Origin: Physella acuta
Taxonomy: Eukaryota > Mollusca > Gastropoda > Physidae
DNA length: 64,000 nt
Direction: 5' to 3'
NCBI RefSeq assembly: GCF_028476545.1
Contig: NW_026732507.1
Location: forward strand, 224,399-288,398
How positions within the stretch are numbered: position 1 is the first letter of the stretch; each line of letters opens with the position of its first letter. Below the pieces are notes generated by a model that worked only from the letters and a program-made list of their open reading frames with translations, did no database searches and had not been told where the DNA came from. The position numbers and the translations under genes were made by a program. Below, piece after piece: positions 39,006 to 50,384 of the stretch.

Positions 39006-39189
39006 ACTGGCACAGCTGTTGGCTGAGCTCTACTTCCGCACTAACCAGGAATAAACTCCTGCCCACATCCATCTATTGTAGCTGGAGGGTTTCCCCATGA
39101 CGTCATTAGCTACCTCGTCAGCAGGAAATACGTCACACAAGGATTATTTTGAAACACTGTAATACTTTATCTTAGTGCTAATGAAGGCA

Positions 39190-39600
39190 CCTAATAAAGT
39201 GTGTAATGAGTGTATTATGTGTATGAGTGCTTATGTGTATGTTATGATGCGTATGTTAATTTTTCGATGTACGGGTTTGTGTGTTGATGTAAAAATTGAT
39301 GTTATGATGTGAGTGTTGATGTTATGATGTGTGCGTGTGTGATGATGTTATTACGAGTTCGTGTGTGTGTGTGTGTGTTGATGTCATGATGTGCGCGTGT
39401 GTTTGTTAATGTTAAGATGCGTGTCTGTGTGTGTGTGTGTTGATGTTATGATGTGTGCGTGTGTGATGATGTTATTACGAGTTCGTGTGTGTGTTGATGT
39501 CATGATTTGCGCGTGTGTTTGTTAATGTGTCTGAGTGTGTGTGTGTGTGTGTGTTTATGTTATGATGCGTGCGTGTTGATTTTATGAAGCATTCGTGTCT
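39190..39600. repeat. GT-rich minisatellite
   Basis: Units of GTGTTGATGTTATGATGTGT with (GT)n stretches. A block of about 110 bp near 39320-39400 is repeated at about 39440-39510 (TGTGATGATGTTATTACGAG in both). Confidence 0.8.
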
Positions 39601-40290
39601 CAGTGTGTGTTGGATTATACGATTGATGAGGATATTCATAAAACGACAGTTTAAAACTCTCTCCAAAAATATAACACGATGCAAGTATGTAAGAAACGGA
39701 GGATGGTGGGGAAATGTATGTGGGTTAGGTGGGATATTCAACGAAAATATTGCACTCCAGTGTTAAATAAACAACGCCCACGCATAGCTATTGAAGGAAA
39801 AGATGGAGACCCATCAGACAGAATTACTGTATGACGTCACCAGGGTTACATTTTCGTGTGCAGAGATGTAAAACAATATTTTTTTTTGTGGTTCTCCTTC
39901 GACTACAACTTTTGTATAAACACTTGTCTGCATTAAATTAACAGTTTGTTGTTTACACGACGTCTATATTTAAGTGTTTGAATGTTTACTCTTCTGTGTT
40001 CATGCTGTTGTGTATATTCCCGCGACCGTGTGTGTATGTATCATGTATGTATGTATGTATGTATGTATGTGTGTGTGTGTGTGTGTGGCTTAGGTCCATC
40101 GCTACCTCAGTAGACCATCGACATTGTCTAGTAAAATGTCGCAATGAACTATCTCAACCTAGCCTAATCCGATTCAATTCAACATGGGTGTACCCGTCAA
40201 TAGATAAAGTAATTTAATACATTGAAACGACCTCTATGTTCTAAATTAGCACTGAGACAGTTGATATATATGAGCTTTTATATGTATATG

Positions 40291-40300
<10 letters not shown>
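39601..40300. other. Non-coding with (GTAT)n and (GT)n
   Basis: GTAT tetranucleotide repeat at about 40040-40070 followed by (GT)n to 40087. Nothing else recognised. Confidence 0.5.
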
Positions 40301-40386
<86 letters not shown>

Positions 40387-40391
40387 TATAA

Positions 40392-40447
<56 letters not shown>
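40301..40447. repeat. (TA)n microsatellite, target of the LTR element
   Basis: TA repeat with a short interruption near 40381-40395, ending exactly at the left LTR. TA sequence resumes directly after the right LTR at 44902. Confidence 0.95.
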
Positions 40448-41242
40448 TGTTACGTACCCCCTTCTCTAATCCTTTCGAACTAGTCAGGGGATCGTAAACA
40501 AGAAGAAGAAAAATAAAAATAAATAAAAGCCAACTTCAGTAATCTCTATTTATTGCCACAAATTACACACTTAAAGTTAAACCCGCCACCGAAGTACAAC
40601 AATCAGAAATATACACAAGTAACTACAACAACTAAAGTTCTTAGTACGACTACCCTACTTGTCCCTAACTGTCTATCTAGCCTAAGTCTAAAACATGTCG
40701 TGGCTTTCCACTAGCTCACAGAGACGACCCCATGTCTGTCTCCTCTAAACCTAGCTATCCGAGACGTCCGTCCGTCTCCGTGTGTGTGTCCCGAGTGTCT
40801 GTCGAGAGTGTGTCCCCCTAGTCTCCGGTCTACCCTCCTAAAGTACTCAAGTCGTCCCTCGCTAGTGTGGGAACCTTGTTAATCGAGCCTGACCCCCAGG
40901 TCAGGTCAGGACATGACCGTCCATCTCGGCCCTGTGCGATCTGGAAGGTTTTCCCAGCCGTAAAACATGGACCGTCACTAGCCTAGATCAAGCATCAACG
41001 GTCAGCCCGTGGTGTCACCAGGTAATTCATGGGCTGTTGGACACGTTAATAGCCGAGTCCCCCAAGACACCAGGCATGCATTGCCCACAGCGTGGTACCC
41101 AATCCGGTGTGGCCGTCACGGCCCAAAGGTTCTCACGGCCAGCACTGGTCAGCCTCTGACCACCGCCAGGTTGATGGATGAGCGTGAGATCGCTACCCCA
41201 ACATACGGGTCAGCCCAGGTTAAACACCAGGTGGTCGTAACA
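40448..41242 (-). repeat. Left LTR (3' LTR in element sense)
   Basis: TG...CA-bounded LTR of 795 bp. A 92-codon plus-strand frame inside is duplicated in the other LTR and is not a gene. Confidence 0.93.
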
Positions 41243-41784
41243 CCCCCACCCTTCAAGAAATTAATTCGCCACCACATGGTGAATTAATTGAACATCTCTT
41301 ACTAGACAACCATACCAATCTCACAATTCCTCAAAAGTCCCAGAATAAACCTAAATGGGACTAAATCCATTTAACATAATCATTACTAAAAAGATAAGAA
41401 ACGTGGATGATTTAGTCACAATAACAAGTTTGACTAAATACCCCAAACACAATGTCATCAAACATAGACATCAAAGTAATTAAAACAGCAAATCTGCAAC
41501 ACATGTGTCACTGTCGCAAATAATGCTAAGATTGAAAACCAACAGTCTTCGTTTTACTGATAGTTACGTCATCAGTCAACAAAACCTGTCAATACAATTA
41601 AAACTGTCACGAATTCATCATCATGTAAAACATCAATAACACACATTTTTTTTTTTAAACAAGACATGTAAAAAGGTACATTCTTTAAGCCTGAAAACAG
41701 TTCATTTTGATTAGAACACTTGCATCCTGGGAAAACATGAAACAGTCTATCTTGGAAACAGTTCTAATAGGTTTGAAACACAAA

Positions 41785-43479
41785 TTAGTTTTCCGTCTTT
41801 CGGGTCATCATGAGTTCGTAAATATAAATCTTTAGCCGAACTTTATAACGTCGCAGCACAATTTTAGTGACGGAGATATTATCCGCCCACAACAAATACA
41901 CCGAGCCGCACAAAGAGAGGTCGATTTCACGCCCCGTCTCTGTGAAAGTGAGGTGATATGCGCTCACATGTACACATTCTCGGTTGACGGGAGAAGTGTG
42001 ACCCGCTGAGGTCACATTACCGATCTTCCCCGGGTCGGTCAAAGAACAATAAATCAGCTCCGAGATAAGGGGAGGGAAGCCTGAGTTAGGCTCAACTCCT
42101 AAACAAGAGGTAACAACTACGCTTGTCACCGACGTTGACAAAAGATTCGTCGTCTCCTCAAACTCGGGATGTAGAACACCATCCGCGTGACCTCCAGGTG
42201 AGGTCATGGCCTCCAGGTTGCTGGACTTGGTCGGGGAGAAATCAAATACTGCTGGGATCATGGGAGGACAGCCCGTGTTAGGCTCACCTCCAAGACAATG
42301 GGTAACAATTTCGTCTGTTACCGCGGCTGGCAGAAGATTCGTTGACTCGTCTAACTGAAGGTGTAGGTCACCATTCACATGACCTCCGGATAAGGTCATG
42401 ACGCCATCAAGATGACAAGTAGTAAGGTCTTGATCAGATGCAGTTACTGGTTCAGGTTCAGACGAGGACAGCCTGTTCTCATGGGTATTCACTCTCTCGG
42501 TGGTTACCGTGATTTCAGCGGTGGTTGTAACCACTGGTTCTGATATTGACTGCCCCTTTTCATGACTGGTCAACATCAGAGTGGTTGCCGTTATATCATC
42601 GGTGGTTGTATCCACTGGGTCAGATATTGACAGCCCCTTTTCATGACTGGCCAATAACAGAGTGGTCGCCGTGATATCATCGGTGGTTGTATCCACTGGG
42701 TCAGATATTGACAGCCCCTTTTCATGACTGGTCAACATTAGAGTGGTCGCCGTGATTTTATCTAAACCAATAACTTGCTGACTGCCTTCAGTACTTGTCG
42801 GCACACAACTCTCAACTCGTAAGCTATCAGCACGTTTTGACGTTTGTGCTGGTTCTGCTAGGTTAGAGTCGACTTCAGGGACTGAGCCAAAGCTAGTGGC
42901 AGCCTTAGTCTGAGACTGACAAAACTCACTACCTACTCTATCAGACAACAAACTACCTTCATCTCTATACCGATCCTCGGAAACTACTACACTAGCCTGA
43001 GAGAAAACAGAGACAGATTCTGGAAAGTCAAACAACCCACTAAGCTGCGCCTCTTCCCATAGCATAAGTAAATCCCGTTCCCTCCTGATCTCTAATAGTT
43101 TAACTTCATGTCCGAACAGTTTCTCTAAACTTTTAATGTCAATTTCCTTCCAAGATTCTGACATGAATATATCCCTCCTGATCTCTAACAACTTATCCTC
43201 TTTTTCTCTCGCGATCTCTAACAACTTAGCTTGAAACTTCCTCTCAATTTCTTCAACCCTAACACGTCCGATCTCATAATATTCTATCGAGTCTAGACAC
43301 TCCTCCTCTAATCTACCTGTATTTACTAACTCAACACAAATATGATCTCGTAGAACTCTATCTCTATCCGACACATCAACCTCTAGTCCTAGCTCCTCAA
43401 TTAGACACAACAACTCTAAGCGACAAAACCTGTCTAAAACTTCTAGAGTTGGACACTCAATAAAACTCATTACGTCCAT
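41785..43479 (-). CDS. Gag-like protein of the LTR element, 564 aa
   Basis: This is a fossil-class element gene. The N-terminus (about 10-65, LDRFCRLELLCLIEELGLEV, RDRVLRDHICVELV) resembles the SAP-like start of Gag in Ty3/Gypsy elements of aquatic animals. A charged, probably coiled-coil stretch follows (about 70-150, KLLEIAREKEDKLLEIRRD). Then comes a serine/threonine-rich half with about four tandem 27-residue units (DITATTLMLTSHEKG, SISDPVDTTT). No zinc knuckle or pol domain was recognised. The frame is uninterrupted over 1.7 kb. Confidence 0.75.
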   Translation of the reverse strand: MDVMSFIECPTLEVLDRFCRLELLCLIEELGLEVDVSDRDRVLRDHICVELVNTGRLEEECLDSIEYYEIGRVRVEEIERKFQAKLLEIAREKEDKLLEIRRDIFMSESWKEIDIKSLEKLFGHEVKLLEIRRERDLLMLWEEAQLSGLFDFPESVSVFSQASVVVSEDRYRDEGSLLSDRVGSEFCQSQTKAATSFGSVPEVDSNLAEPAQTSKRADSLRVESCVPTSTEGSQQVIGLDKITATTLMLTSHEKGLSISDPVDTTTDDITATTLLLASHEKGLSISDPVDTTTDDITATTLMLTSHEKGQSISEPVVTTTAEITVTTERVNTHENRLSSSEPEPVTASDQDLTTCHLDGVMTLSGGHVNGDLHLQLDESTNLLPAAVTDEIVTHCLGGEPNTGCPPMIPAVFDFSPTKSSNLEAMTSPGGHADGVLHPEFEETTNLLSTSVTSVVVTSCLGVEPNSGFPPLISELIYCSLTDPGKIGNVTSAGHTSPVNRECVHVSAYHLTFTETGREIDLSLCGSVYLLWADNISVTKIVLRRYKVRLKIYIYELMMTRKTEN

Positions 43480-43594
43480 GATTCACACTTACGGAACTTA
43501 TCCAGCTAAATGGTGGCGGTTAACTAACAAAAAATGTGGCTCACAACAAACAACTTTAACTTAAACATTAAAAGTAGGGCTATCACCTTTGACA

Positions 43595-43890
43595 CTTAAA
43601 ATAGGTAGACACCAGCTATACTGGGCCAACCAAACTAAGATATCCAGCTACACTGGATCACAAACGATTCACTCACGTATACTGGGAATTGACCCTCCAG
43701 CTATACTGAGCAAACCAAATAAAAATTACGAATTTATTCACGTACCTGGGAATGACCCTCCAGCTGTACTGAATAAACCCGAACACTCCAGTTCCACTGG
43801 ACCACACAAAAATATTCGAGTATACTGGGCATTAATCCCTCCAGCTATACTGAATCAACAAAAAAAATTCCAGCTCTACTGGACCAACAT
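43595..43890. repeat. Short degenerate repeats in the LTR element leader
   Basis: CCAGCTATACTGGNCCAAC-type units, about ten diverged copies, lie between the gag-like frame and the 5' LTR in element sense. A 140-codon plus-strand frame across it is an artefact. Confidence 0.7.
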
Positions 43891-44106
43891 AAAAATCAAG
43901 CAAAATAAACTCAGTGTCAATACAAAGGTGATAAGCTCGCTACTTACTCAATGTTTGGAAAACTCTCCTGATTCCGTGAACAACTTTACTCTCACTACTC
44001 ATAAAACTTAAAATCAAACACTAGCTCGTGAGCCCCCAACTGAAAATGGCATCAAAAGAAACTATTCAACTCGTTGTCTGTCCTATCCCGGACTCTAGCC
44101 ACCAAT

Positions 44107-44901
44107 TGTTACGCCCCCCCTTCTCTAATCCTTTCGAACTAGTCAGGGGATCGTAAACAAGAAGAAGAAAAATAAAAATAAATAAAAGCCAACTTCAGTA
44201 ATCTCTATTTATTGCCACAAATTACACACTTAAAGTTAAACCCGCCACCGAAGTACAACAATCAGAAATATACACAAGTAACTACAACAACTAAAGTTCT
44301 TAGTACGACTACCCTACTTGTCCCTAACTGTCTATCTAGCCTAAGTCTAAAACATGTCGTGGCTTTCCACTAGCTCACAGAGACGACCCCATGTCTGTCT
44401 CCTCTAAACCTAGCTATCCGAGACGTCCGTCCGTCTCCGTGTGTGTGTCCCGAGTGTCTGTCGAGAGTGTGTCCCCCTAGTCTCCGGTCTACCCTCCTAA
44501 AGTACTCAAGTCGTCCCTCGCTAGTGTGGGAACCTTGTTAATCGAGCCTGACCCCCAGGTCAGGTCAGGACATGACCGTCCATCTCGGCCCTGTGCGATC
44601 TGGAAGGTTTTCCCAGCCGTAAAACATGGACCGTCACTAGCCTAGATCAAGCATCAACGGTCAGCCCGTGGTGTCACCAGGTAATTCATGGGCTGTTGGA
44701 CACGTTAATAGCCGAGTCCCCCAAGACACCAGGCATGCATTGCCCACAGCGTGGTACCCAATCCGGTGTGGCCGTCACGGCCCAAAGGTTCTCACGGCCA
44801 GCACTGGTCAGCCTCTGACCACCGCCAGGTTGATGGATGAGCGTGAGATCGCTACCCCAACATACGGGTCAGCCCAGGTTAAACACCAGGTGGTCGTAAC
44901 A
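44107..44901 (-). repeat. Right LTR (5' LTR in element sense)
   Basis: Same length as the left LTR and almost identical to it. It should hold the element's promoter. Confidence 0.93.
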
Positions 44902-44906
44902 ATATA

Positions 44907-46682
44907 TATAACTATAGGAAAATCATAACTTCTCAACATTTACACTCAATACGGAAAATACAACGCTGACTCCCCCTCTCCCCCCCCCCCACGCACCACT
45001 CGCCCGTCCACACCCTTATCTTGGGTTGACGACCTAGTAAAAATAAGTAATGTTAAAGGGGAAAGTACCATATCAAAACTGATGGTCACACTGTCCATTT
45101 ATTTTAAACCAATCCTCCCCCTCTCATTGTTCAACTCTATCTCCCCCTCCACAGTCCCCCCCCCCCCCCACCACCACCACCCCACAACTCGCCCAGAAAA
45201 AGCGCCCACGACCAGACGCCCCTTGACCTCGGGCGAGGCCAACTACCTTTAGAACGCAAGCCCCCAAAGCCACGCCCACTCGCTCCTCTCTATTGAAAAC
45301 GAGGGCACGCGCCCGGCGCGAGCCGGAGGGAAAAAAAAGTAGGTACAGCGTTCAACAAAAGGGACTCACGCGAGGGCAGTCACCTTTGACCCCATGGACG
45401 TCGGGACCCCGAAGTTCAAATTCAGTCGATAATTACTGACCTGTCGCAGTTAAAACCTGAAACTGAGATTATGTATTGCTGTCCTGTCGCAGTTAAACCT
45501 GAAACTGACATTCTGTAGTGCTGTCCTGTCGCAGTTTAAACCTGAAACTGACATTCAGTTAGGACTCGGGTTTGAGCTAGGTTTTAGATTAAGATCTTGT
45601 CTTGACTTCGTTATTATCGATACCTATTCGACGTACCGAATATCGATTCATCAGGAAGTCATTACAATTTTAGTAGGACGTTTTCGATACTATGTTTTTG
45701 CCAGTACTGCTACCATATCCCGTATCCCGTATCCCAAACCTAAACCTTAACTATAAACCTAATTATTATTCGAGTCTAGGCTCTTGCCTTGATTAACCTA
45801 ATCTTAACAGCGATACCGACAGAAAACAAGCATACGATACTGCTCTGTTAGATTAACACATTATTATTTTTATCCCCTTCCCCTACTCTCAGATCATTAA
45901 CTTGCTTATGGACACAGTGCAACACATTAAAAACATATTTGATGGAGTAGCCAGGTTTACAGCTACTGTACCGCCGCACACGTTGCAAATTACAAGGATA
46001 GGTTAATTTTTATAACTGGAAAAATTAATTGTTTAATTAGTCTTTAAAAGAAGTCCGTTTCGTTTCGTTAATTAATTTAAATGTAGGTTTTAATTACTTT
46101 TCCTTTGGTGTTGTCATGATTGAGTTTTTTTTTTTTACAGTGTGGTGACCCCCACTTCCCCTCCCCCCTTCTAAACGTCATCAAGCTGTTTCCCACATAT
46201 CGAACACTATCCTCTGTTGCCCATGGTTACCAAACAATGTCGCTAATGATTTATCGATATCAAAAACAATGTGTCGCCATCCCTATACTCAGGGATATAG
46301 ACGAGTACATATGAAATGGGGGTGGGGGGGGGGGCACTGAAAATACGTTGGCACACATGGGAACGCTGTAGAATACATGGGACTTCGGAGTGGGGGGGGG
46401 GGGGGGGCGGGGTAGAGATACACACAGTTATAGGGAATACAGAATAATATATAGGAAACTTTGGAATTACCGTGTAAACCAAGAATTACTGGCAAATTAA
46501 AATATTTTTTTTGCACTAAATTTTGTAGTTTAGTGTTACCGTCTGTATAGGACGCTTAAAAAAGTGAAAGGTTTTAATAGAGACATAAGAGTATTATAAG
46601 GGTTTTAGGGTTGGGTTCGGGGCAAAAGTTGTGGTCAGTTTAGAGGCTAGATTTATCAGGGGTTTGTGGTGTTTTAATAATG
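44907..46682. other. Non-coding; small tandem repeat at 45440-45570
   Basis: Three units of about 42 bp share GCTGTCCTGTCGCAGTTAAA and CCTGAAACTGACATTC. C-runs occur near 44980 and 45160 and G-runs near 46325 and 46393. No gene. Confidence 0.5.
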
Positions 46683-47215
46683 ATGTGATGTGCATTTTGA
46701 TGGCTGTAGAAAATTTGATGTTTGTTTAAAATTTGACGATTCTATACATTTTGATGTTTATTTTAAATTTGATGGTTGTTGTACAACATTTGATCTTTGT
46801 ACAACATGTGATGCTTGTATACAATTTGATGTTTGTACATTTGATGCTTGTATACTATTTGATGTTACTGAACTATTTGATGTTTGTATGCAATTTGATG
46901 TTTGTACATTTGATGCTTGTATACAATTTGGTGTTTCTGAACTATTTGATGTTTGTATACAATTTGATTTTTGTACATTTGATGCTTGTATATAATTTGA
47001 TGTTACTAAACAATGTGATGCTACTAAACAATTTGATGTTTGTATATTTGATGCCTGTATACAATTTGATGTTAACTAAACAATTTGATGTTTGTACATT
47101 CGATGCTTGTATATAATTTAATGTAACTAAACAATTTGATGTTACTAAACAATTTGATGCTTGTATACAACTTGATGTTACCAAACAATTTGATGTTTGT
47201 ATACAGTAACTTAAG
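46683..47215. repeat. TTTGATGTTTGTATACAA minisatellite
   Basis: Irregular units of 16-34 bp: ATACAATTTGATGTTTGTAC, ATTTGATGCTTGTATA, GATGTTACTAAACAATTT. Stop-free frames on both strands (such as FDVCTFDACIQF) come from the repeat. Confidence 0.85.
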
Positions 47216-48022
47216 AGTTTCTGTGATTTGAGGACATATGGCATGGATCAATAAAAAAAAATCAATCAAAACGAATCGATGAAAAAAGGACTCCCGGATG
47301 GACCGCGCAGTAATCGATCTGAAGGGTGGTTGCCGTCAATTCATCAGACATTAATGACCGTTTTAAACATCCAGCGGTAACCATAGAAACCAGCTAGTCA
47401 TCATAACAAATAATACGTCACATAGGTGGGACCGCCATACCTAGCCACATACACATATATACATTTTGTATAATTTGATGGGTACCTGTTATAAATATTA
47501 TTTTAATATAATATAATTATAATAATTATATAATTATACACTAAAACTACTAAAAGGTAGAAAATGAATGATTTTCTTTAAATATATAATAAAGAGACAC
47601 TATTTAAATAACAAAAAAAAAAAAAAAAACAACGTTGGACGTTTCTTAAATGTTAGTAAAGGTATTTAATCGATAATATAGTGTTGTTGTAGTCTTGTAA
47701 CACTATTTAGGTGTTGAGACCAATTCGAAAAGGCGCAAAATGTACTGTCATATCTTTTTAAATGATGAAAAAGTGGGGAAGGGGGTGATACCAAACCGAA
47801 AAATACACAATTTTTTTAGGAGATGGTGGGGGTGACGCCCTCAGTTACCGCACATAGTGACGCCATTGATCGTAGTTGGGTTTCTGTGCATTGATGTGAA
47901 TTGACAATAACGAATTACAATTGTAGGTGTGTATGTGGAGTGGTGGGGTGGATTTGGAAGTGTTACATACTTATAACGGGTGGTCAAGTCACTTAGTTAT
48001 CCTTTCGCACATGGTGTTCCAT
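47216..48022. other. Non-coding, AT-rich
   Basis: Contains an A-run near 47612-47629 and the segment 47560-47625 that resembles 36845-36910. No gene. Confidence 0.45.
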
Positions 48023-48232
48023 AGGGTAGATGAGGTAGAGTTCATTCGCTTCTGTGACCACGACAAATGAAGACCAAGTGGTCATTTCTATGTCCAGCCG
48101 CTTTACTTTACCTATTGTCAGTTACCCATTAGACTTGGGTAGACTCGGCGATGCCCATAGAACTTGAGATCAGGATTCGAACTCGAGACAAAGACAAAGA
48201 GATCGTGCGCTGAACCACCAGATCACGTCGTT
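48023..48232 (-). mobile_element. SINE copy, diverged
   Basis: Has GGTAGATGAGGTAGAGTTCA, CCGCTTTACTTTACCTATTG, ACCCATTAGACTTGGGTAGA (altered core) and GGATTCGAACTCGAGAC (B-box side). More substitutions than other copies, so probably older. Confidence 0.78.
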
Positions 48233-48530
48233 CCACATCACGGGTTGTTATCTATGGACATGGTATACAACTTTATATCAAATAAGGATTAGATCCCTAT
48301 AAAACTAAGCAATAAGCGAAACGGACACTAGGTAAACACCGACTGGAACCCTTTAACGGAAAAATACGCAGAGTATAACCAACACAAATACATTTCGTAG
48401 AAAGACGTTTAAGATAGACCAAAGTATTCCACGAGTGAAAAGAAACATACGGATATGGTAGGGTATTTTTTCATGGAAATCTATTTGAACGCTTGTCGTA
48501 ATATAGTGATAAGGAAAATTGTTATAAGCT
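48233..48530. other. Non-coding, nothing recognised
   Basis: AT-rich with no frame or repeat worth naming. Confidence 0.5.
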
Positions 48531-48534
48531 AAGG

Positions 48535-49235
48535 TAATGTGTGTTTTTTTTATGTGTGTGTGTGTCCGTATGTGTGAATTTTATATGTGCTTTAGATTTG
48601 TGTATGTCTGTGTGTTCTTATATGTTATGGTAATGTGTGTTTTTTTTATGTGTGTGTGTGTCCGTATGTGTGAATTTTATATGTGCTTTAGATTTGTGTA
48701 TGTCTGTGTGTTCTTATATGTTATGTTGTATATGTGTATTAGGTTTGCGGATGTTTATTTATGTTTTTATGTGTCATGTAACATGTGCATTAGGTTTGTG
48801 TATGTCTGTGTGTGTTCTTATGTCATGTTGAATATGTGTATTAGGTTTGCGGATGTTTATGTATGTTTTTATGTGTCATGTAATATGTGCATTAGGTTTG
48901 TGTATGCCGATGAATGTCCTATGTGTCATGTTGTATGTGTATGAAGTTTTTGTATGTGTGTGTCGTTATGTGTGTGTAGGTATGTTTCCCATTGTATGTA
49001 TATCAACTTTGTGGATATCTATCTATGTTCTTATGTGACCTGCTGTATGTGCATTAAGTTGGTGTATGTTTGTGTGTCTAACATTATGTGTTTATGTCTG
49101 TGTCAATGTGAGTATCCACTGATCAGTTCGGATTGTGTGTTCGGCGTGCATTTTGTGTATGTGTGTAAATGTGTGTATGTGCATATGTATGTATGTGTAT
49201 GCGCATATGTGTGTGCATGTGTGTTGTATTGCAGA
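48535..49235. repeat. TATGTGTG-rich minisatellite with higher-order copies
   Basis: A unit of about 94 bp starting GGTAATGTGTGTTTTTTTTA is present twice almost perfectly (48532-48720). Next come diverged units of about 60 bp containing TAGGTTTGCGGATGTTTAT and CATGTAACATGTGCATTAGG. The cysteine/valine-rich frames are artefacts. Confidence 0.85.
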
Positions 49236-49626
<391 letters not shown>

Positions 49627-50384
49627 TTATGTATAGTATAGCGCAATACCTATTTACTACACGTTCTCAGCACTATTCATTGTTAGTTATCTGTGAACTT
49701 TTAGTCTAGATTGTTTCCAGTCAAAACAAAAGCACCTAGTTTGATCGGGGGTGGGGTGGGCGTAGGCGAGTCGCCGCTTGAGGTAACGTACTTTTCATGA
49801 TGCACTTTAAAACGGTCTAAAAATACACCCAATGATTCACGTCACCAACTTCTGAAACATGTAAACACAAGGGGCCAGAATCAGTGGGAAAAAAAAACAG
49901 GTTAATTTATTACGTCACCATCCAACCAGAAAAAAAAATAGTTTTGAGTTATCTTCCCTGGTTATTGATCTAAACAATACAGCAGTGCATATGATCTAGA
50001 AATATCTATTCATAAAGTTCTCGTAGATCACTATGTATTAAAACATGATTTCGAATGGCCTGAAACAAAGGGACCTAATATGATGTGTGATCTGATAAAT
50101 GGTTGATTTATCTATTTGTTGTTAGTTAAGAATGATACGATTGATAGTCAATGATAATAGGACTGCCTGGTTGTTAAATGATGCTGAGATTGCTCATGTG
50201 GAAGTTCTAGGGTCAGGGCATCAACCCCTAATCCTTGTTTAACTAATGTATGTGTGTGTATGTGTGTGTGTGTGTGTGTGTGTGTCTACAGCGGTGTGTA
50301 ATCGAACTACATGTTTATTTACACGGCCAGTTTAAAGAAAAAAACATTAACTAAATATACTGTGTTTTTTCTAGATATGTTATG
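49627..50384. other. Non-coding; (TG)n near 50248-50285
   Basis: AT-rich sequence with a TG/TATG microsatellite shortly before the 22-bp satellite. No gene. Confidence 0.5.

Larger units (their letters stand above)
40448..44901 (-). mobile_element. Young non-autonomous LTR retrotransposon, Ty3/Gypsy-like
   Basis: Two 795-bp direct repeats (40448-41242 and 44107-44901) start TGTTACG and end CGTAACA. They differ at about two positions, so insertion was recent. On the minus strand, a primer-binding-site-like TGGTGGCTAGAGTCCGGG lies at 44087-44104, and a purine tract GAAGGGTGGGGG lies next to the 3' LTR at 41243-41254. The 2.9-kb interior holds one gag-like frame. I see no protease, reverse transcriptase, RNase H or integrase, so it looks structurally whole but non-autonomous. 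The ATAT at each flank could be a 4-bp target duplication, but it lies in (TA)n and is weak evidence. Confidence 0.9.

Noticed and set aside
41009-41287. A 92-codon plus-strand frame with an almost identical twin at 44668-44928
   Set aside because: Both lie in the LTRs in antisense; the duplication is the LTR pair, not a gene family.
46690-47269. Cys/Phe/Asp-rich frames on the plus strand and Thr/Asn/Ile-rich frames on the minus strand
   Set aside because: Both strands are open because the TTTGATGTTTGTATACAA repeat lacks stops; no conserved domain.
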